Source: Azoarcus_F sp048158365 (GTDB taxonomy: Bacteria; Pseudomonadota; Gammaproteobacteria; Burkholderiales; Rhodocyclaceae). From it: a stretch of 64,000 nucleotides of DNA. Below the pieces are notes generated by a model. It did no database searches, was not told the origin of the DNA, and was given only the letters and a program-made list of their open reading frames with translations. This document shows, piece after piece, positions 47,793 to 57,314 of this stretch. Position 1 is the first letter of the stretch; the number at the start of each line of letters is the position of its first letter. The position numbers and the translations under genes were made by a program. The stretch lies in the NCBI GenBank assembly GCA_048158365.1, contig JBLLNL010000001.1; one strand, given 5' to 3'.

Positions 47793-48977
47793 TCAGAACA
47801 CGAAGTCCATGGACAGGCTGAACATCTTCACGGTCCGGCCGGCCGGACTGGCGCTGGTCAGGTCGTTCGGGAAGAAGGCGCCCCAGGATGCCTTGTCCAC
47901 CTCCACCCGGCTCCACTCCGCCTTCAGCGCGGTCTGCGGATGAATGTCCCAGCGTGCGCCGAGCGTGACGCTGCGCTGCGACTGGTTGCGGGATTCCAGA
48001 TAGGCATCCACAACCGCACCCAGCATCGGATTGGCGCTGACCCGAGAAATCGCCCCTTTGGATTGTCTCTGGCGCGCGAATGTGACGAAGGGGGTGAGCG
48101 GACCGACGCGGTATGCGGTCGTCAGATGCCAGCCATTGGCCGATGCCACGTATCGATCGACGCTGCGTCGCGCGAACTCGGCGATCACCAGCAGATCCCC
48201 GTCGTCCCAGCGTACGCCGAGCGATGTGAACGAGGCCCGGGCATCGCTGCCCGCCAGTTGCGCCTGGGTGTCGGGAGAAAGAGCGCCGATCAGATCGAAC
48301 AACGGGTCTCCGTAACGGATCTTGAGCCGCGCGCGGCCATAACCGAGTTGCCCGCTCAGCCGGCCGTGACTCATGTTCAGGTTGATGCCCTGGATACGGC
48401 GCAGCGATGCGTCACCGTCCGGGAACTCCAGCGTCGACTCGTAGCCGACGTAGGGCTGGACCTCGATGTCGACCCCACCCAGGCGTCGGGTGAACAACAG
48501 GTCGACGCCGTCCATGTCGTTGAAGGGGTTGAGTCCATACACCTCCACTGGCGGGCGGACCCACGGGTGCGCGAAGCCGATGTTCAGACTTTCGGAATGC
48601 ATGAAGAAGGGCGTTCGCAGGCGCCCGGCGCGAACGGTCAGGTTCGGGTTGAGGTCGTGATGCAGAAAGGCCCAACTCACCCGCGGCCGATAGTTACGGT
48701 CGTGACTGTCGGACGACAGGATCTGCATCGTGGCGCCGGTCCTGTCCGCAAGGGCGAACGAGCCCTGCACGCCGAGCACCGAGTCGGCACCCCAGTCCGG
48801 CCGATCGGCGCCGTCGCGCGGCTTGGCCGGATGATTGAAGAAAAGGTCGCGCTGATCCACATGCACGGCCCCCAGGGTGCCGAAGCCCGACATGACGAGC
48901 CGGTCGCTGCCCAGCGAGGCCGGGCTCGCCACAGCGAGTGCCAGGCCGATCAGGAATGATTGCCCGATTCGATGCAT
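47793..48977 (-). CDS. Outer-membrane porin-like beta-barrel protein
   Basis: Predicted outer-membrane barrel of 394 residues with signal peptide (MHRIGQSFLIGLALAVASPA) and a C-terminal Phe (FSLSMDFVF), the usual barrel-insertion signature. Alternating strands are visible throughout, for example VSWAFLHHDLNPNLTVRAGRLRTPFF. The ligand is unknown. ATG 48977 overlaps the stop of the upstream GGDEF-EAL gene in a TGATG junction, so its translation is coupled to that regulator. Confidence 0.82.
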   Translation of the reverse strand: MHRIGQSFLIGLALAVASPASLGSDRLVMSGFGTLGAVHVDQRDLFFNHPAKPRDGADRPDWGADSVLGVQGSFALADRTGATMQILSSDSHDRNYRPRVSWAFLHHDLNPNLTVRAGRLRTPFFMHSESLNIGFAHPWVRPPVEVYGLNPFNDMDGVDLLFTRRLGGVDIEVQPYVGYESTLEFPDGDASLRRIQGINLNMSHGRLSGQLGYGRARLKIRYGDPLFDLIGALSPDTQAQLAGSDARASFTSLGVRWDDGDLLVIAEFARRSVDRYVASANGWHLTTAYRVGPLTPFVTFARQRQSKGAISRVSANPMLGAVVDAYLESRNQSQRSVTLGARWDIHPQTALKAEWSRVEVDKASWGAFFPNDLTSASPAGRTVKMFSLSMDFVF

Positions 48978-51433
48978 CAGACCGGTGCCTCCCCGGATGA
49001 ATGATTGTCGAACAGTTTTTCCTCGATCTCGGCCCGGGGCAGGGGTCTGCCATACAGATAGCCCTGACCATAGTCGCAACCCAGCGCGCGCAAGACCTCT
49101 GCCTGTGATTCCGTCTCGATCCATTCCGCCACCACGCCCATGCCGAGATCGTGGGCGAGCTCGATGCTGCGTCTGACGATCGCGCGCAGGCGGTCGTCGG
49201 AATCGATCCGTCGAACGAAAGTGCCGTCGAACTTGATCAGGTCGCACGGTATCGTGTGCAGGTAACTGAGCGCCGAGAAGCCGGTGCCGAAATCGTCGAT
49301 CAACACCCGAAATCCGGCATCGCGTAACTGTCTCAGCGTCTCGGGGGCGGCACCGTCCTGATCCGCGAGAATGCTCTCGGTCACCTCGAAGCGCAGCAAG
49401 CGGGGCGCGATGCCGTTGCGTGCGACCCTTGCGATCAACGCGTCGGCCAGAGCCGGATCGGACAACTGGACCACCGACAGGTTGATGCTGATGGTCGGCA
49501 TCTGTGCGCCACCGAGGCGCGACTGCCAGTCGCGCAGCGCAGCGCAGGACTGATCGAGCACCTGCAGGCAGAGTTCATGCACCAGACCGAGCCGCTCGGC
49601 CAGCGTGATGAACGCGCCCGGCGCAAGCAGGCCCCGCTCCGGATGAGGCCATCGGACCAGTGCCTCCAGGCTCGTGATCCTGCCCGTATGCAGCGAGACG
49701 ATCGGCTGGAAGAAGGTCGTGAGCGCCCGCTGTCGGACGGCCGCGCGCAGGTCCGCCTCGAGTTCGAGCGCCTGTACCGCACGGCTGTGCATCGAGACAT
49801 GAAATACCGCCACCCCCGAGTCACCGGCCTGCTTGGCCTGATGGAGCGCGTTGTCCGCGTCGCGCAGCAATGCCTCCGCGTCGCGGACGTTCTCGTCGCT
49901 TTGCGCCAGGCCGACCCTTGCCTTCGGATAGAACAGGTGACTGCCGTCGGAGATCATGATCGGCTGCCCGACGGCGTCACGCAGACGCTCCGCGATGCTC
50001 AGGCCCTCGGCACCGGACACCAATCCATTGAGCAGGATGGCGAACTGGTCGCCGCCGACCCTGGCGGCGACGTCGCCCTCGCGGATCATCTGGCTGATGC
50101 GCGATGCGACCGTGCGCAGCACCGCATCCCCGGCAGCATGGCCAAAGCTGTCATTGACGAGATGAAAGCGTTCCAGGTTGATCGTCAGCACGGCGAAGCG
50201 GAGGATCTCGCTGCGGTGCTGACGACGGAGCGCGTTGTTCAGGTGCTCCAGGAACAGTGCGCGGTTGGGCAGATCGGTGAGCGGGTCGTGCAAGGCATCA
50301 TGCATCAGTTGCTGTTCAGCCAGTTTGCGCTCGTGGATGTCACTGATCGAACCGGCCATGCGGTAGGCGCGACCAGCCGCATCGCGCAGCGCGACACCGC
50401 GCAGCAGCACCCAGTAATGTTCCTCCGCTCCGCGCGCGATGCGGCATTCGTATTCGAACTGGGCGGTACGCCCCTTCAGATGCGCGACCATCCTGTCGCG
50501 ATAGTCATGCACGTCCTCCGGACTCAGATGCTCGGTGAATGCCTGCACGTGAATGACTTCGCTGTCCGAGGCAGAACCGAGGATGTCATGAAAGCGTGGC
50601 GAGACATACACCGTCCCGGCCTCGATATCCCAGTCCCACAGGCCGTCATTGGCGCCGCGCATCGCGAGCGCATAGCGGGCCTCGCTGACGTGCAGGCGTT
50701 CGGCCGTCTGCTCCAGCTCGGTGATCCTGTCCTGCAGGCGATCCGACATGATGTTGAAGCGACGGGCAAGGTGCGCCAGTTCGTCGTTGCCGTCTTCGGG
50801 AATGCGGTGGGTCAGACGCCCCTCGGCAATGGCGAGGCTGCCGTCGAGCAGACGTCCCAGATTGCGGGTGAGCAGATAGCCGATCACCGACAAAAGCAGC
50901 ACGGTCAGCAGTATCTCGACCACTGCGATGGCCGCGCCCTGCTTCAGGATGGCCTGTTGTGCGAGGGCGAGCACCGATGCGGATACGCCGAACTGCAGAT
51001 ATCCGACTTCGTTGCGCTCGAGCAGCAGTGGCGCGCGCACGTGGATCAGATGTTGCCCGAAACCGGTCGTCGGGCGGCTGAACTGGCTCGTTGCATCGGG
51101 CAGGGACTGCATCTGCGGGAGGCCTGCGCTGAGCAGGACGTCCTGGTCGGCATGCCCGATGCGCACATAGACCAGGCCTTCGCCCGCGTCGGACAGCAAC
51201 TCGTCCAGCACGTCCTGCATCACATCGAGGCGTCCCTGCTCACCGTATGCGGTGGCCAGGGCATGAAGCATCGTGGCGTTCTGGCTGACCATGGTCTGCA
51301 AGGTCGCGTCGGTCGCCTCGTTCATCAGGCGGATGCTGTTGAACAGCAGCAGCGACAGCAGGACCACCTGAACGGTCGTGCTCGCGAGCAGCAGGCGGAT
51401 GCGGATCGATGTGCGGGGCGAAGGCAGTTTCAA
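48977..51433 (-). CDS. Membrane sensor PAS-GGDEF-EAL protein (probable c-di-GMP phosphodiesterase)
   Basis: An 818-residue inner-membrane protein: TM1 about 13-33, a periplasmic sensor of about 130 residues, TM2 about 168-190, HAMP, PAS/PAC (about 255-375), GGDEF and EAL. The cyclase motif is degenerate, RVGGDQFAIL, with Gln for the catalytic Glu. The EAL domain keeps the expected residues: LEALVRW, SINLSVVQL, FEVTES, IDDFGTGFSALSYLH, LIKFDGTF, VAEWIET and YGQGYLYGRP. It therefore probably degrades c-di-GMP. Its stop overlaps the porin start. Confidence 0.9.
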   Translation of the reverse strand: MKLPSPRTSIRIRLLLASTTVQVVLLSLLLFNSIRLMNEATDATLQTMVSQNATMLHALATAYGEQGRLDVMQDVLDELLSDAGEGLVYVRIGHADQDVLLSAGLPQMQSLPDATSQFSRPTTGFGQHLIHVRAPLLLERNEVGYLQFGVSASVLALAQQAILKQGAAIAVVEILLTVLLLSVIGYLLTRNLGRLLDGSLAIAEGRLTHRIPEDGNDELAHLARRFNIMSDRLQDRITELEQTAERLHVSEARYALAMRGANDGLWDWDIEAGTVYVSPRFHDILGSASDSEVIHVQAFTEHLSPEDVHDYRDRMVAHLKGRTAQFEYECRIARGAEEHYWVLLRGVALRDAAGRAYRMAGSISDIHERKLAEQQLMHDALHDPLTDLPNRALFLEHLNNALRRQHRSEILRFAVLTINLERFHLVNDSFGHAAGDAVLRTVASRISQMIREGDVAARVGGDQFAILLNGLVSGAEGLSIAERLRDAVGQPIMISDGSHLFYPKARVGLAQSDENVRDAEALLRDADNALHQAKQAGDSGVAVFHVSMHSRAVQALELEADLRAAVRQRALTTFFQPIVSLHTGRITSLEALVRWPHPERGLLAPGAFITLAERLGLVHELCLQVLDQSCAALRDWQSRLGGAQMPTISINLSVVQLSDPALADALIARVARNGIAPRLLRFEVTESILADQDGAAPETLRQLRDAGFRVLIDDFGTGFSALSYLHTIPCDLIKFDGTFVRRIDSDDRLRAIVRRSIELAHDLGMGVVAEWIETESQAEVLRALGCDYGQGYLYGRPLPRAEIEEKLFDNHSSGEAPV

Positions 51434-51658
51434 GCAGGGTTTCCGGCTCTGGATCGCAGCTGATCAACGCCCGCGATCGCCATGGCGTCAAAGTGCCGGC
51501 TATGCCTTCGCGTGATCTCAGGCGCAGGCTGACCGGCAGGATGGCGCCGAGTATAGGGGGCTTTGCCCGTTTTGGGCACAGGTTACATCAAATCGACATA
51601 AGGCGCCGCACGCGACCGTACCGCGGGGCGGGCCGGGTGTGCCGCTGGTCGCGCCGGG

Positions 51659-53038
51659 TCAGCGAGCGGCCAGCTTTCGGACCGACGCGGCCGCATCGAC
51701 GGCGCCGCTGCGCGCAAAGGATTCGACGTTGTCCTCGATCCGGTCCGGATCGTACAGATAGTTGACCATGATCCCCCAGGACTGGCCGAGACCCTTTTCC
51801 GATCCGTCGGCCAGCCAGTGCAGGCGCTCGATGCGCGCGCCATTGCCAAGGTGAAATCGCGCCACCGGATCGGCCGGTTGCTCGCCCGAGCGTGCGCTCA
51901 GAAGATAATGTGCAGCGGTCCGGAGCAGGGGTTCGCGTAACGCGCGGGCGAGCGCATCGTCCCGGTCGGGTGGCAGTGTGCCCGCGAGTACCTCTTGCAG
52001 GATGGGTGAGTGCGGACCGTCCACACCCGCTTCGGACAGCCGTTTCCAGTCGGCTGACGTGAATCCTGCGGTGACCTGGTCGGCATGCGCGCCCGCCCAG
52101 CGCGACAGACCGGGAATCGGCGACAGCGTCGCGAAGGTCTTCAGGTGCGGAAAGTCCCGCTTCAGGTCGTCGACGACCCGTTTGAGCAGGAAGTTGCCGA
52201 AGGACACGCCGCGCAAGCCAGGCTGGGTGTTGCTGATCGAATAGAAGATCGCGGTGGTCGCCCCGGCGGTGTCCAAGACCGGTGCGCTCTCGTCGAGCAG
52301 TTTCTGGACGTTGTCGGCGAGATCCTCGAGAAGCGCGACCTCGACGAAGATCAGCGGCTCCATTGGCATGCGCGGGTGGAAGAAAGCGTAGCAGCGCCTG
52401 TCCGAATCCAGCCGGTTCTTCAGGTCCCCCCAGGACGCGATTTCATGCACCGCCTCGTATTGGACGATCTTCTCGAGCAGCGCCGCGGACGAATTCCACG
52501 TGAGACGCGACAGTTCGAGGAAACCGACATCGAACCAGGCCGACAGGCGGGCCTCGAGCTCCCTGTCGAGCGCCTTGAGGTCAGCGTCGTCGCGAAGATA
52601 TCGGATCAGATCCGCCCGCAGGTCGACCAGGAACTTGACGCCCTGCGGGATCGCGTTGAACTGTGTCAGTATGCGGATACGCGAGGATCGCATCGCGGCG
52701 CGCAGCCCGGCTTCCGCATCCCACTGCCCGGCAGTGCCGATCGAGGCCTGATACTGTTCATGCGCCTGCGCGATGCGGACCGGGTCCGGACCGAACTCGA
52801 GCGCGATCATCCGCAGAAAGGCCCGTCGTCCGTCGTCATCCAGTTCGAGATAACTGTGCGCCAGTCGGGCGGCGCGCTGGCGGGTCGACACTTCTCCACC
52901 CAGGCTCTCCGCGCACTCCTGCAACTGCTGTCGAATCCGTGCAAGTGTCTTTTCCGGGGTCTCGGCGCCCAGACCTGTCGCGCTGGCGACGATCTCACGC
53001 ACCTTGGAGAGACTGCGCGCTACGAGTCCGTTGGGCAT
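51659..53038 (-). CDS. Malonyl-CoA decarboxylase
   Basis: Cytoplasmic enzyme of 459 residues converting malonyl-CoA to acetyl-CoA and CO2. The N-terminal half is the helical oligomerisation domain; the C-terminal half is the GNAT-like catalytic domain. Conserved segments are FYSISNTQPGLRGVSFGNFL, FATLSPIPGLSRW (with the catalytic Ser region) and VARFHLGNGARIERLHWLAD (catalytic His region). ATG 53038 is preferred because AGGAAG lies upstream. It is a single gene, divergent from the histidine kinase. Confidence 0.9.
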   Translation of the reverse strand: MPNGLVARSLSKVREIVASATGLGAETPEKTLARIRQQLQECAESLGGEVSTRQRAARLAHSYLELDDDGRRAFLRMIALEFGPDPVRIAQAHEQYQASIGTAGQWDAEAGLRAAMRSSRIRILTQFNAIPQGVKFLVDLRADLIRYLRDDADLKALDRELEARLSAWFDVGFLELSRLTWNSSAALLEKIVQYEAVHEIASWGDLKNRLDSDRRCYAFFHPRMPMEPLIFVEVALLEDLADNVQKLLDESAPVLDTAGATTAIFYSISNTQPGLRGVSFGNFLLKRVVDDLKRDFPHLKTFATLSPIPGLSRWAGAHADQVTAGFTSADWKRLSEAGVDGPHSPILQEVLAGTLPPDRDDALARALREPLLRTAAHYLLSARSGEQPADPVARFHLGNGARIERLHWLADGSEKGLGQSWGIMVNYLYDPDRIEDNVESFARSGAVDAAASVRKLAAR

Positions 53039-53176
53039 GATCGATCTTCCTGCAAACGAAGCGGGTGAATCCGCTTGGCCGATGATCATGCCAGACCGGA
53101 ATCGATTGCGTAAGTTGCGCGCCCGGTATCATGCGCTCGGATGTGCCGATCGATGTCCGAGTGCGGGGTTCGAATC

Positions 53177-54490
53177 ATGGATGAACGAAATCTGCTGCGA
53201 ATGCTGGCGGTCGCGCTGGGCGCGCTGGTGTTCATCGTACTCGGGCTGTTCGAGTGGTGGTCGCCTGCGTCGGGTGGTTCGGTCGGCATGGTGGGCTCGG
53301 TCGGCGCGATGCTGTTGTTGTCCGCAGGGTTTGCGCTGGCGGCCCGGGAAGTGATCGGCCGCGGGGTCGCGGCCCTGGCGGCAGAGCAACACCGGCAGCT
53401 CGACGATGCGGAGCAGGCGCTGGTCGCGAGCGAGACGCGCTTGCGTCTGGCGATGCATGCGACCGGACTGGGCTTGTGGGATTACCGGCCCGGACACGAA
53501 AGTGTGGGCAGCAATGACGAAGTGGCGTTGCTGCTCGGTTACGAACCGGCCGGGTTCTGCGAGACCCGGTCGGCTTTCGTGGAACGCCTGCATCCTGATG
53601 ACAGGCATGCCGTGCGGGCCCGCTTTCGCGCGTATCTCGACGGGGCGCAGCAGGACTATTTGAGCGAGTTCCGGATGCGAACCCGCAGCGGCGAGTATCG
53701 CTGGTTCCGTTCGGTCGGCCAGGTCGTCGAGCGCGATGCGCGGGGCGGGCCGGCCAGAGTGGTGGGCACCTATCTGGACATCACCGCGCAGGTGGAGGCG
53801 ATGCGCCGGCTGTCCGAACTGTCGGCGCGCCTGCTGGCAGTGCAGGAGCAGGAGCGCAGCCGTCTTGCGCGCGAGCTGCACGACGAGATCGGCCAGCAGC
53901 TGACTGCGATCAGGTTCAATCTGCATGCGATCGGCGCAGCCCGGGATGCAGAGGCTCAGTCGCTCCGGCTTGCCGATTGCGTGGCCATCCTCGATCAGAC
54001 GCTGGATCGTGTTCGAGCACGTGTTCTCGATCTGCGCCCGCCGATGCTCGACGACATGGGGCTCGGTGCGGCCCTGGACTGGTATTGCCGGCGACAGGAG
54101 GAGCGCGCCGGCGTGTGCATCCTGCTGGAGGGCGCCGAATCGCTCGGGCGGCTGGACGAACCGGTGGAGATCACCGCGTTCCGCGTGGTGCAGGAGGCGG
54201 TCAGCAACGCACTGCAGCATGGAGGGGCGGATCAGGTGACGGTCGGGTTGCGGGTCGATAATGGGGCGTTCCACATCGAAGTGAGCGATACCGGACGAGG
54301 CTTCGATGTCAACCGGGCGACAACGCGGGCCGCACGCGAGGGTTACGGATTGATTGCGATGCGCGAGCGCGTGGCCTTGCTCGGAGGAGCCTTCGCGCTG
54401 TCGTCCGAACCGGGAACGGGGGTGCGCATCGCAGTACGCCTGCCCCTGGCGGTCAAATCACGGGCGGGAGGGGAGGACGTGCAGTCATGA
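53177..54490 (+). CDS. PAS-containing NarL-type sensor histidine kinase
   Basis: Sensor kinase of 437 residues. Two N-terminal helices (about 10-28 and 37-56) anchor it in the membrane with a very short loop between. A PAS/PAC domain covers about 90-215. The HisKA_3 dimerisation helix contains the phospho-acceptor in ARELHDEIGQQLTAIRFNL. The HATPase domain has EAVSNALQHGGADQV, SDTGRGFD and GYGLIAMRERV. ATG 53177 is the nearest start that keeps the first helix; 53141 is also possible. It overlaps its response regulator by four bases. Confidence 0.87.
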   Translation: MDERNLLRMLAVALGALVFIVLGLFEWWSPASGGSVGMVGSVGAMLLLSAGFALAAREVIGRGVAALAAEQHRQLDDAEQALVASETRLRLAMHATGLGLWDYRPGHESVGSNDEVALLLGYEPAGFCETRSAFVERLHPDDRHAVRARFRAYLDGAQQDYLSEFRMRTRSGEYRWFRSVGQVVERDARGGPARVVGTYLDITAQVEAMRRLSELSARLLAVQEQERSRLARELHDEIGQQLTAIRFNLHAIGAARDAEAQSLRLADCVAILDQTLDRVRARVLDLRPPMLDDMGLGAALDWYCRRQEERAGVCILLEGAESLGRLDEPVEITAFRVVQEAVSNALQHGGADQVTVGLRVDNGAFHIEVSDTGRGFDVNRATTRAAREGYGLIAMRERVALLGGAFALSSEPGTGVRIAVRLPLAVKSRAGGEDVQS

Positions 54491-55140
54491 CCGTGCGGGT
54501 GCTGCTGGTCGATGATCACGCCCTGGTGCGACGTGGCCTGCGCGCACTGATCGAGGGCTTCGACGGATTCGAAGTGGTCGGCGAGGCGGCCGACGGTCGC
54601 GACGCGCTGCGGCTGGTCCGGTCTGCCAGTCCCGCGATCGTGGTCATCGACGTCACGATGCCGGGGCTGAACGGTCTGGATGCGACCGCGCGCATCGTCA
54701 AGGCTGTTCCGGACTGCGCCGTGCTGGTGCTGTCCATGCATTCGGCCGATCACTATGTCATCGAGGCGCTGCGGGCGGGCGCGTCCGCCTACGTGATCAA
54801 GGATGCGGCACCCGAAGCCCTGGAGGCGGCGATGCGTCGCGTGGCCCGGGGCGGACGCTACCTGTCGCCACCGTTGTCGCCGGCATTGTTCGACCGCGCG
54901 GCGAAAACCCCGGCGGGCGAACCCGGCGACCGCAACGTGTTGCTGACCAGTCGCCAACGCGAGATCCTGCAACTGATCGCCGAAGGCGGTTCCACCCGCG
55001 AGATCGCCGAGCGCCTGCACATCAGCGTGAAGACGGTGGAGACCCATCGCGCACAACTGATGCAGCGGCTCGGAATATTCGATGTCGCCGGTCTCACGCG
55101 CCATGCAATCCGCTGCGGGCTGGTCTCGCTCGACATCTGA
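54487..55140 (+). CDS. NarL/FixJ family response regulator
   Basis: DNA-binding response regulator of 217 residues, partner of the kinase upstream. The receiver domain has LLVDDHALVRRGLRALIEG, the phospho-acceptor in VVIDVTMPGLNG and the Lys in AYVIKDAAPE. The C-terminal LuxR-type HTH is LTSRQREILQLIAEGGSTREIAERLHISVKTVETHRAQLMQRLGI. All key residues are present. Target genes are unknown. Confidence 0.93.
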   Translation: MTVRVLLVDDHALVRRGLRALIEGFDGFEVVGEAADGRDALRLVRSASPAIVVIDVTMPGLNGLDATARIVKAVPDCAVLVLSMHSADHYVIEALRAGASAYVIKDAAPEALEAAMRRVARGGRYLSPPLSPALFDRAAKTPAGEPGDRNVLLTSRQREILQLIAEGGSTREIAERLHISVKTVETHRAQLMQRLGIFDVAGLTRHAIRCGLVSLDI

Positions 55141-55244
55141 AAGCCGTCGGGCCGCGGCAGGATTTCACGACTTCGTATATTCCCCTATGTCATTTCCCGG
55201 GTCGTTGATGCATGATTCCGCTGTATCTGAAGAGGTTATGCCAA

Positions 55245-55649
55245 ATGGGCCTGTTGTCCGAACATCCGATCAGGAATAAGACCGTCGATCGCTCACTGCG
55301 GGTGATCATCGCCGCTCCGGAGGGGCTGTGCAACTGGATCGACAGTGCGCTCGAGCGGATCGCGCCGCAGATCCAGCTGGTCGGTCGGGCGGAGAGCGAG
55401 AGTGCCGCGATACGCCTGTATTTCAGGGTCAGACCCGACGTCGCGGTGCTCGACACCCGTCTTGCCGTGAGCGAGCCGGCACGGCTGATCGGCATGCTGA
55501 AACGGGTCGCGCCAGAGTTGCGGATCATCTCGGTCGTACCTTCGCTCGATTCGATGCCCGCGCGCGCTGCCCGTGCGCTCGGCGCGAATGTCATTACGAC
55601 CGAGGCCGATCTTCCATTCGCGCTGGCCGGTATGATCGACCGATCTTGA
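55245..55649 (+). CDS. Stand-alone pseudo-receiver domain protein
   Basis: A 134-residue protein with the fold pattern of a CheY-like receiver. The Asp position is kept (VRPDVAVLDTRLA). The N-terminal acidic pair is replaced (VIIAAPEGL), and the conserved Lys near the end is missing (ANVITTEADL). It has no output domain, so phosphorylation is doubtful and it may act as a binding partner. AGAGG lies before ATG 55245; ATG 55212 would add 11 residues. It follows the NarL-type system by about 100 bases. Confidence 0.6.
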   Translation: MGLLSEHPIRNKTVDRSLRVIIAAPEGLCNWIDSALERIAPQIQLVGRAESESAAIRLYFRVRPDVAVLDTRLAVSEPARLIGMLKRVAPELRIISVVPSLDSMPARAARALGANVITTEADLPFALAGMIDRS

Positions 55650-55673
55650 GGCGCAGCTCGGCCGGTTGCGCGC

Positions 55674-56459
55674 TCAGGATTTGGGCAGGCGGCCGAGCAT
55701 CCAGACGCCCACGACGACCATCGGGACGCACAGCCATTGTGCGGTCGACAGCCCGAGCGTGAGCGTACCGAATATGCCCGGATCCGGAGTGCGGAAGAAT
55801 TCGGCGCCGAAACGCAGCACGCCGTAGCCGACCAGAAATGCCGCCGATACCGCACCGACCGGCCGCGGTCGGGCGGCGTAGAGCCACAGGATCAGGAACA
55901 GCACCAGGCCCTCGCCCGCGGCCTGATAGAGCTGTGACGGATGGCGCGGAATCCCATCCACCCATGGGAACACCATCGCCCAAGGCAGATCCATGCTCAC
56001 CGGGCGTCCCCACAGTTCTCCGTTGATGAAATTGCCGATGCGACCGGCCGCAAGGCCGGTCGGTACCAGTGGTGCGATGAAGTCGGTGACCGCCCAGAAC
56101 CCCCTGCCGTGCTTGCGGCCATACAGCCACATCGCAACCAGGACACCCAGGAAACCGCCGTGAAAGCTCATTCCGCCCTTCCAGATCGCGACAATCTCGA
56201 GCGGATTGGCAAGATAGTAGGCCGGCTGAAAGAAGATGACCTCGCCGAGGCGCCCGCCCACGACCACGCCGAGTACGCCATACAGCAACAGGTCGTCGAT
56301 CGCTTTCGCATCCCAGCCCAGTTCGGGTCTGCGCCGGGCGTGAAGACGCCCGAGCACCACGAAAAGTACGAAGGCGGCCATGTACATCAGACCGTACCAG
56401 TGGATCGAAATCGGACCGAGGGAGACTGCAACCGGGTCGAACTGGGGATGGGTCAGCAT
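55674..56459 (-). CDS. lgt: Prolipoprotein diacylglyceryl transferase Lgt
   Basis: Polytopic inner-membrane enzyme of 261 residues that attaches diacylglycerol to the lipobox Cys of lipoproteins. The family signature is GRIGNFINGELWGRP. Other conserved parts are IHWYGLMYMAAF at the N-terminus, WKGGMSFHGGFLG and the final HPSQLYQAAGEGLVLF. It serves the lipoproteins of this window, among others. A 27-base gap separates it from the YceH gene upstream, so they may be cotranscribed. Confidence 0.95.
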   Translation of the reverse strand: MLTHPQFDPVAVSLGPISIHWYGLMYMAAFVLFVVLGRLHARRRPELGWDAKAIDDLLLYGVLGVVVGGRLGEVIFFQPAYYLANPLEIVAIWKGGMSFHGGFLGVLVAMWLYGRKHGRGFWAVTDFIAPLVPTGLAAGRIGNFINGELWGRPVSMDLPWAMVFPWVDGIPRHPSQLYQAAGEGLVLFLILWLYAARPRPVGAVSAAFLVGYGVLRFGAEFFRTPDPGIFGTLTLGLSTAQWLCVPMVVVGVWMLGRLPKS

Positions 56460-56486
56460 GGACGATCTTCGGGCGCTATTGTGTGA

Positions 56487-57185
56487 TTACTCGAACTGGG
56501 TGCGAAACCTGTCGAACTCACCGCGCAGGCGGTCGATATCCTCGCGCAGGCGTCTGAGCTCTTCTTCGATTTCGGCATTGCGTCCGCGTGACCCGGCCGC
56601 GGGCGGCGTTGCGCCGCTGGCGGCCGCTTCGGCAAGGGCCTCGAACTGTGCCTCGCCGCCGAGCAGGTGGGCGTAGCGGGTCTCCTTCGTACCCGGTGCC
56701 CGCGGCAGCGGTGCGGCCATGGGGGGGTACTTGTCGCACAGGTGTTCGAGCGCCGTCTCGACCGCCGCGATGTCCGCGAACGCGTGCATGCGCTCGCTGC
56801 GCTGCCGGATTTCGCCGGCCGTCTGGGGGCCGCGAAGCAGAAGCGTCGTCAGCACCGCCTGTTCGGCCGGTGGCAGCGAATGGCGCAACCGGACCAGGTG
56901 CTCGTATTTCGGGACCCGTGCACTGGCCGAGTCGCGACGCGACACGAGCCTGCGCGCGATCAGGCTGTCTATCGCATCCTGGACGTCGGCCTCCGTCAGG
57001 TTCATGACCGGGTCGCGTCCGGTGAGCTGGTTGCAGCCGGTCTGGATCGCATTGATCGACATCGGATAGTTGTCCGGCGTGACGAAGCCCTTCTCGATGA
57101 GTACGCCGAGGACCCGGATCTCGTCCGGGCGGAGGTCGAATCCGCCCTCGGTGTTGCGGTCGCCCTGTTCAGTGGTTTCGGTCAT
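56487..57185 (-). CDS. YceH family (UPF0502) winged-helix protein
   Basis: Protein of 232 residues of the YceH/DUF480 family; function unknown. Two winged-helix domains are visible (about 17-95 and 100-185): RPDEIRVLGVLIEKGFVTPDNYPMS and LPPAEQAVLTTLLLRGPQTAGEI. An Ala/Gly linker and a C-terminal coiled coil follow (EIEEELRRLREDIDRLRGE). ATG 57185 (MTETTEQ) is chosen; the frame is open further upstream without coding character. It is divergent from ilvD. Confidence 0.88.
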   Translation of the reverse strand: MTETTEQGDRNTEGGFDLRPDEIRVLGVLIEKGFVTPDNYPMSINAIQTGCNQLTGRDPVMNLTEADVQDAIDSLIARRLVSRRDSASARVPKYEHLVRLRHSLPPAEQAVLTTLLLRGPQTAGEIRQRSERMHAFADIAAVETALEHLCDKYPPMAAPLPRAPGTKETRYAHLLGGEAQFEALAEAAASGATPPAAGSRGRNAEIEEELRRLREDIDRLRGEFDRFRTQFE

Positions 57186-57314
57186 GAATTCTCTGGGTGT
57201 GCGGGCGCTGGTTGGCCCGCTTATACTGAGCATCACCTGCCGATGATAGCCGAGTCCGGTTAGAATTCCCGCCTCCGCAAGCAGATTTCCGCATCCCGAA
57301 GAATCGAGGTCAAC

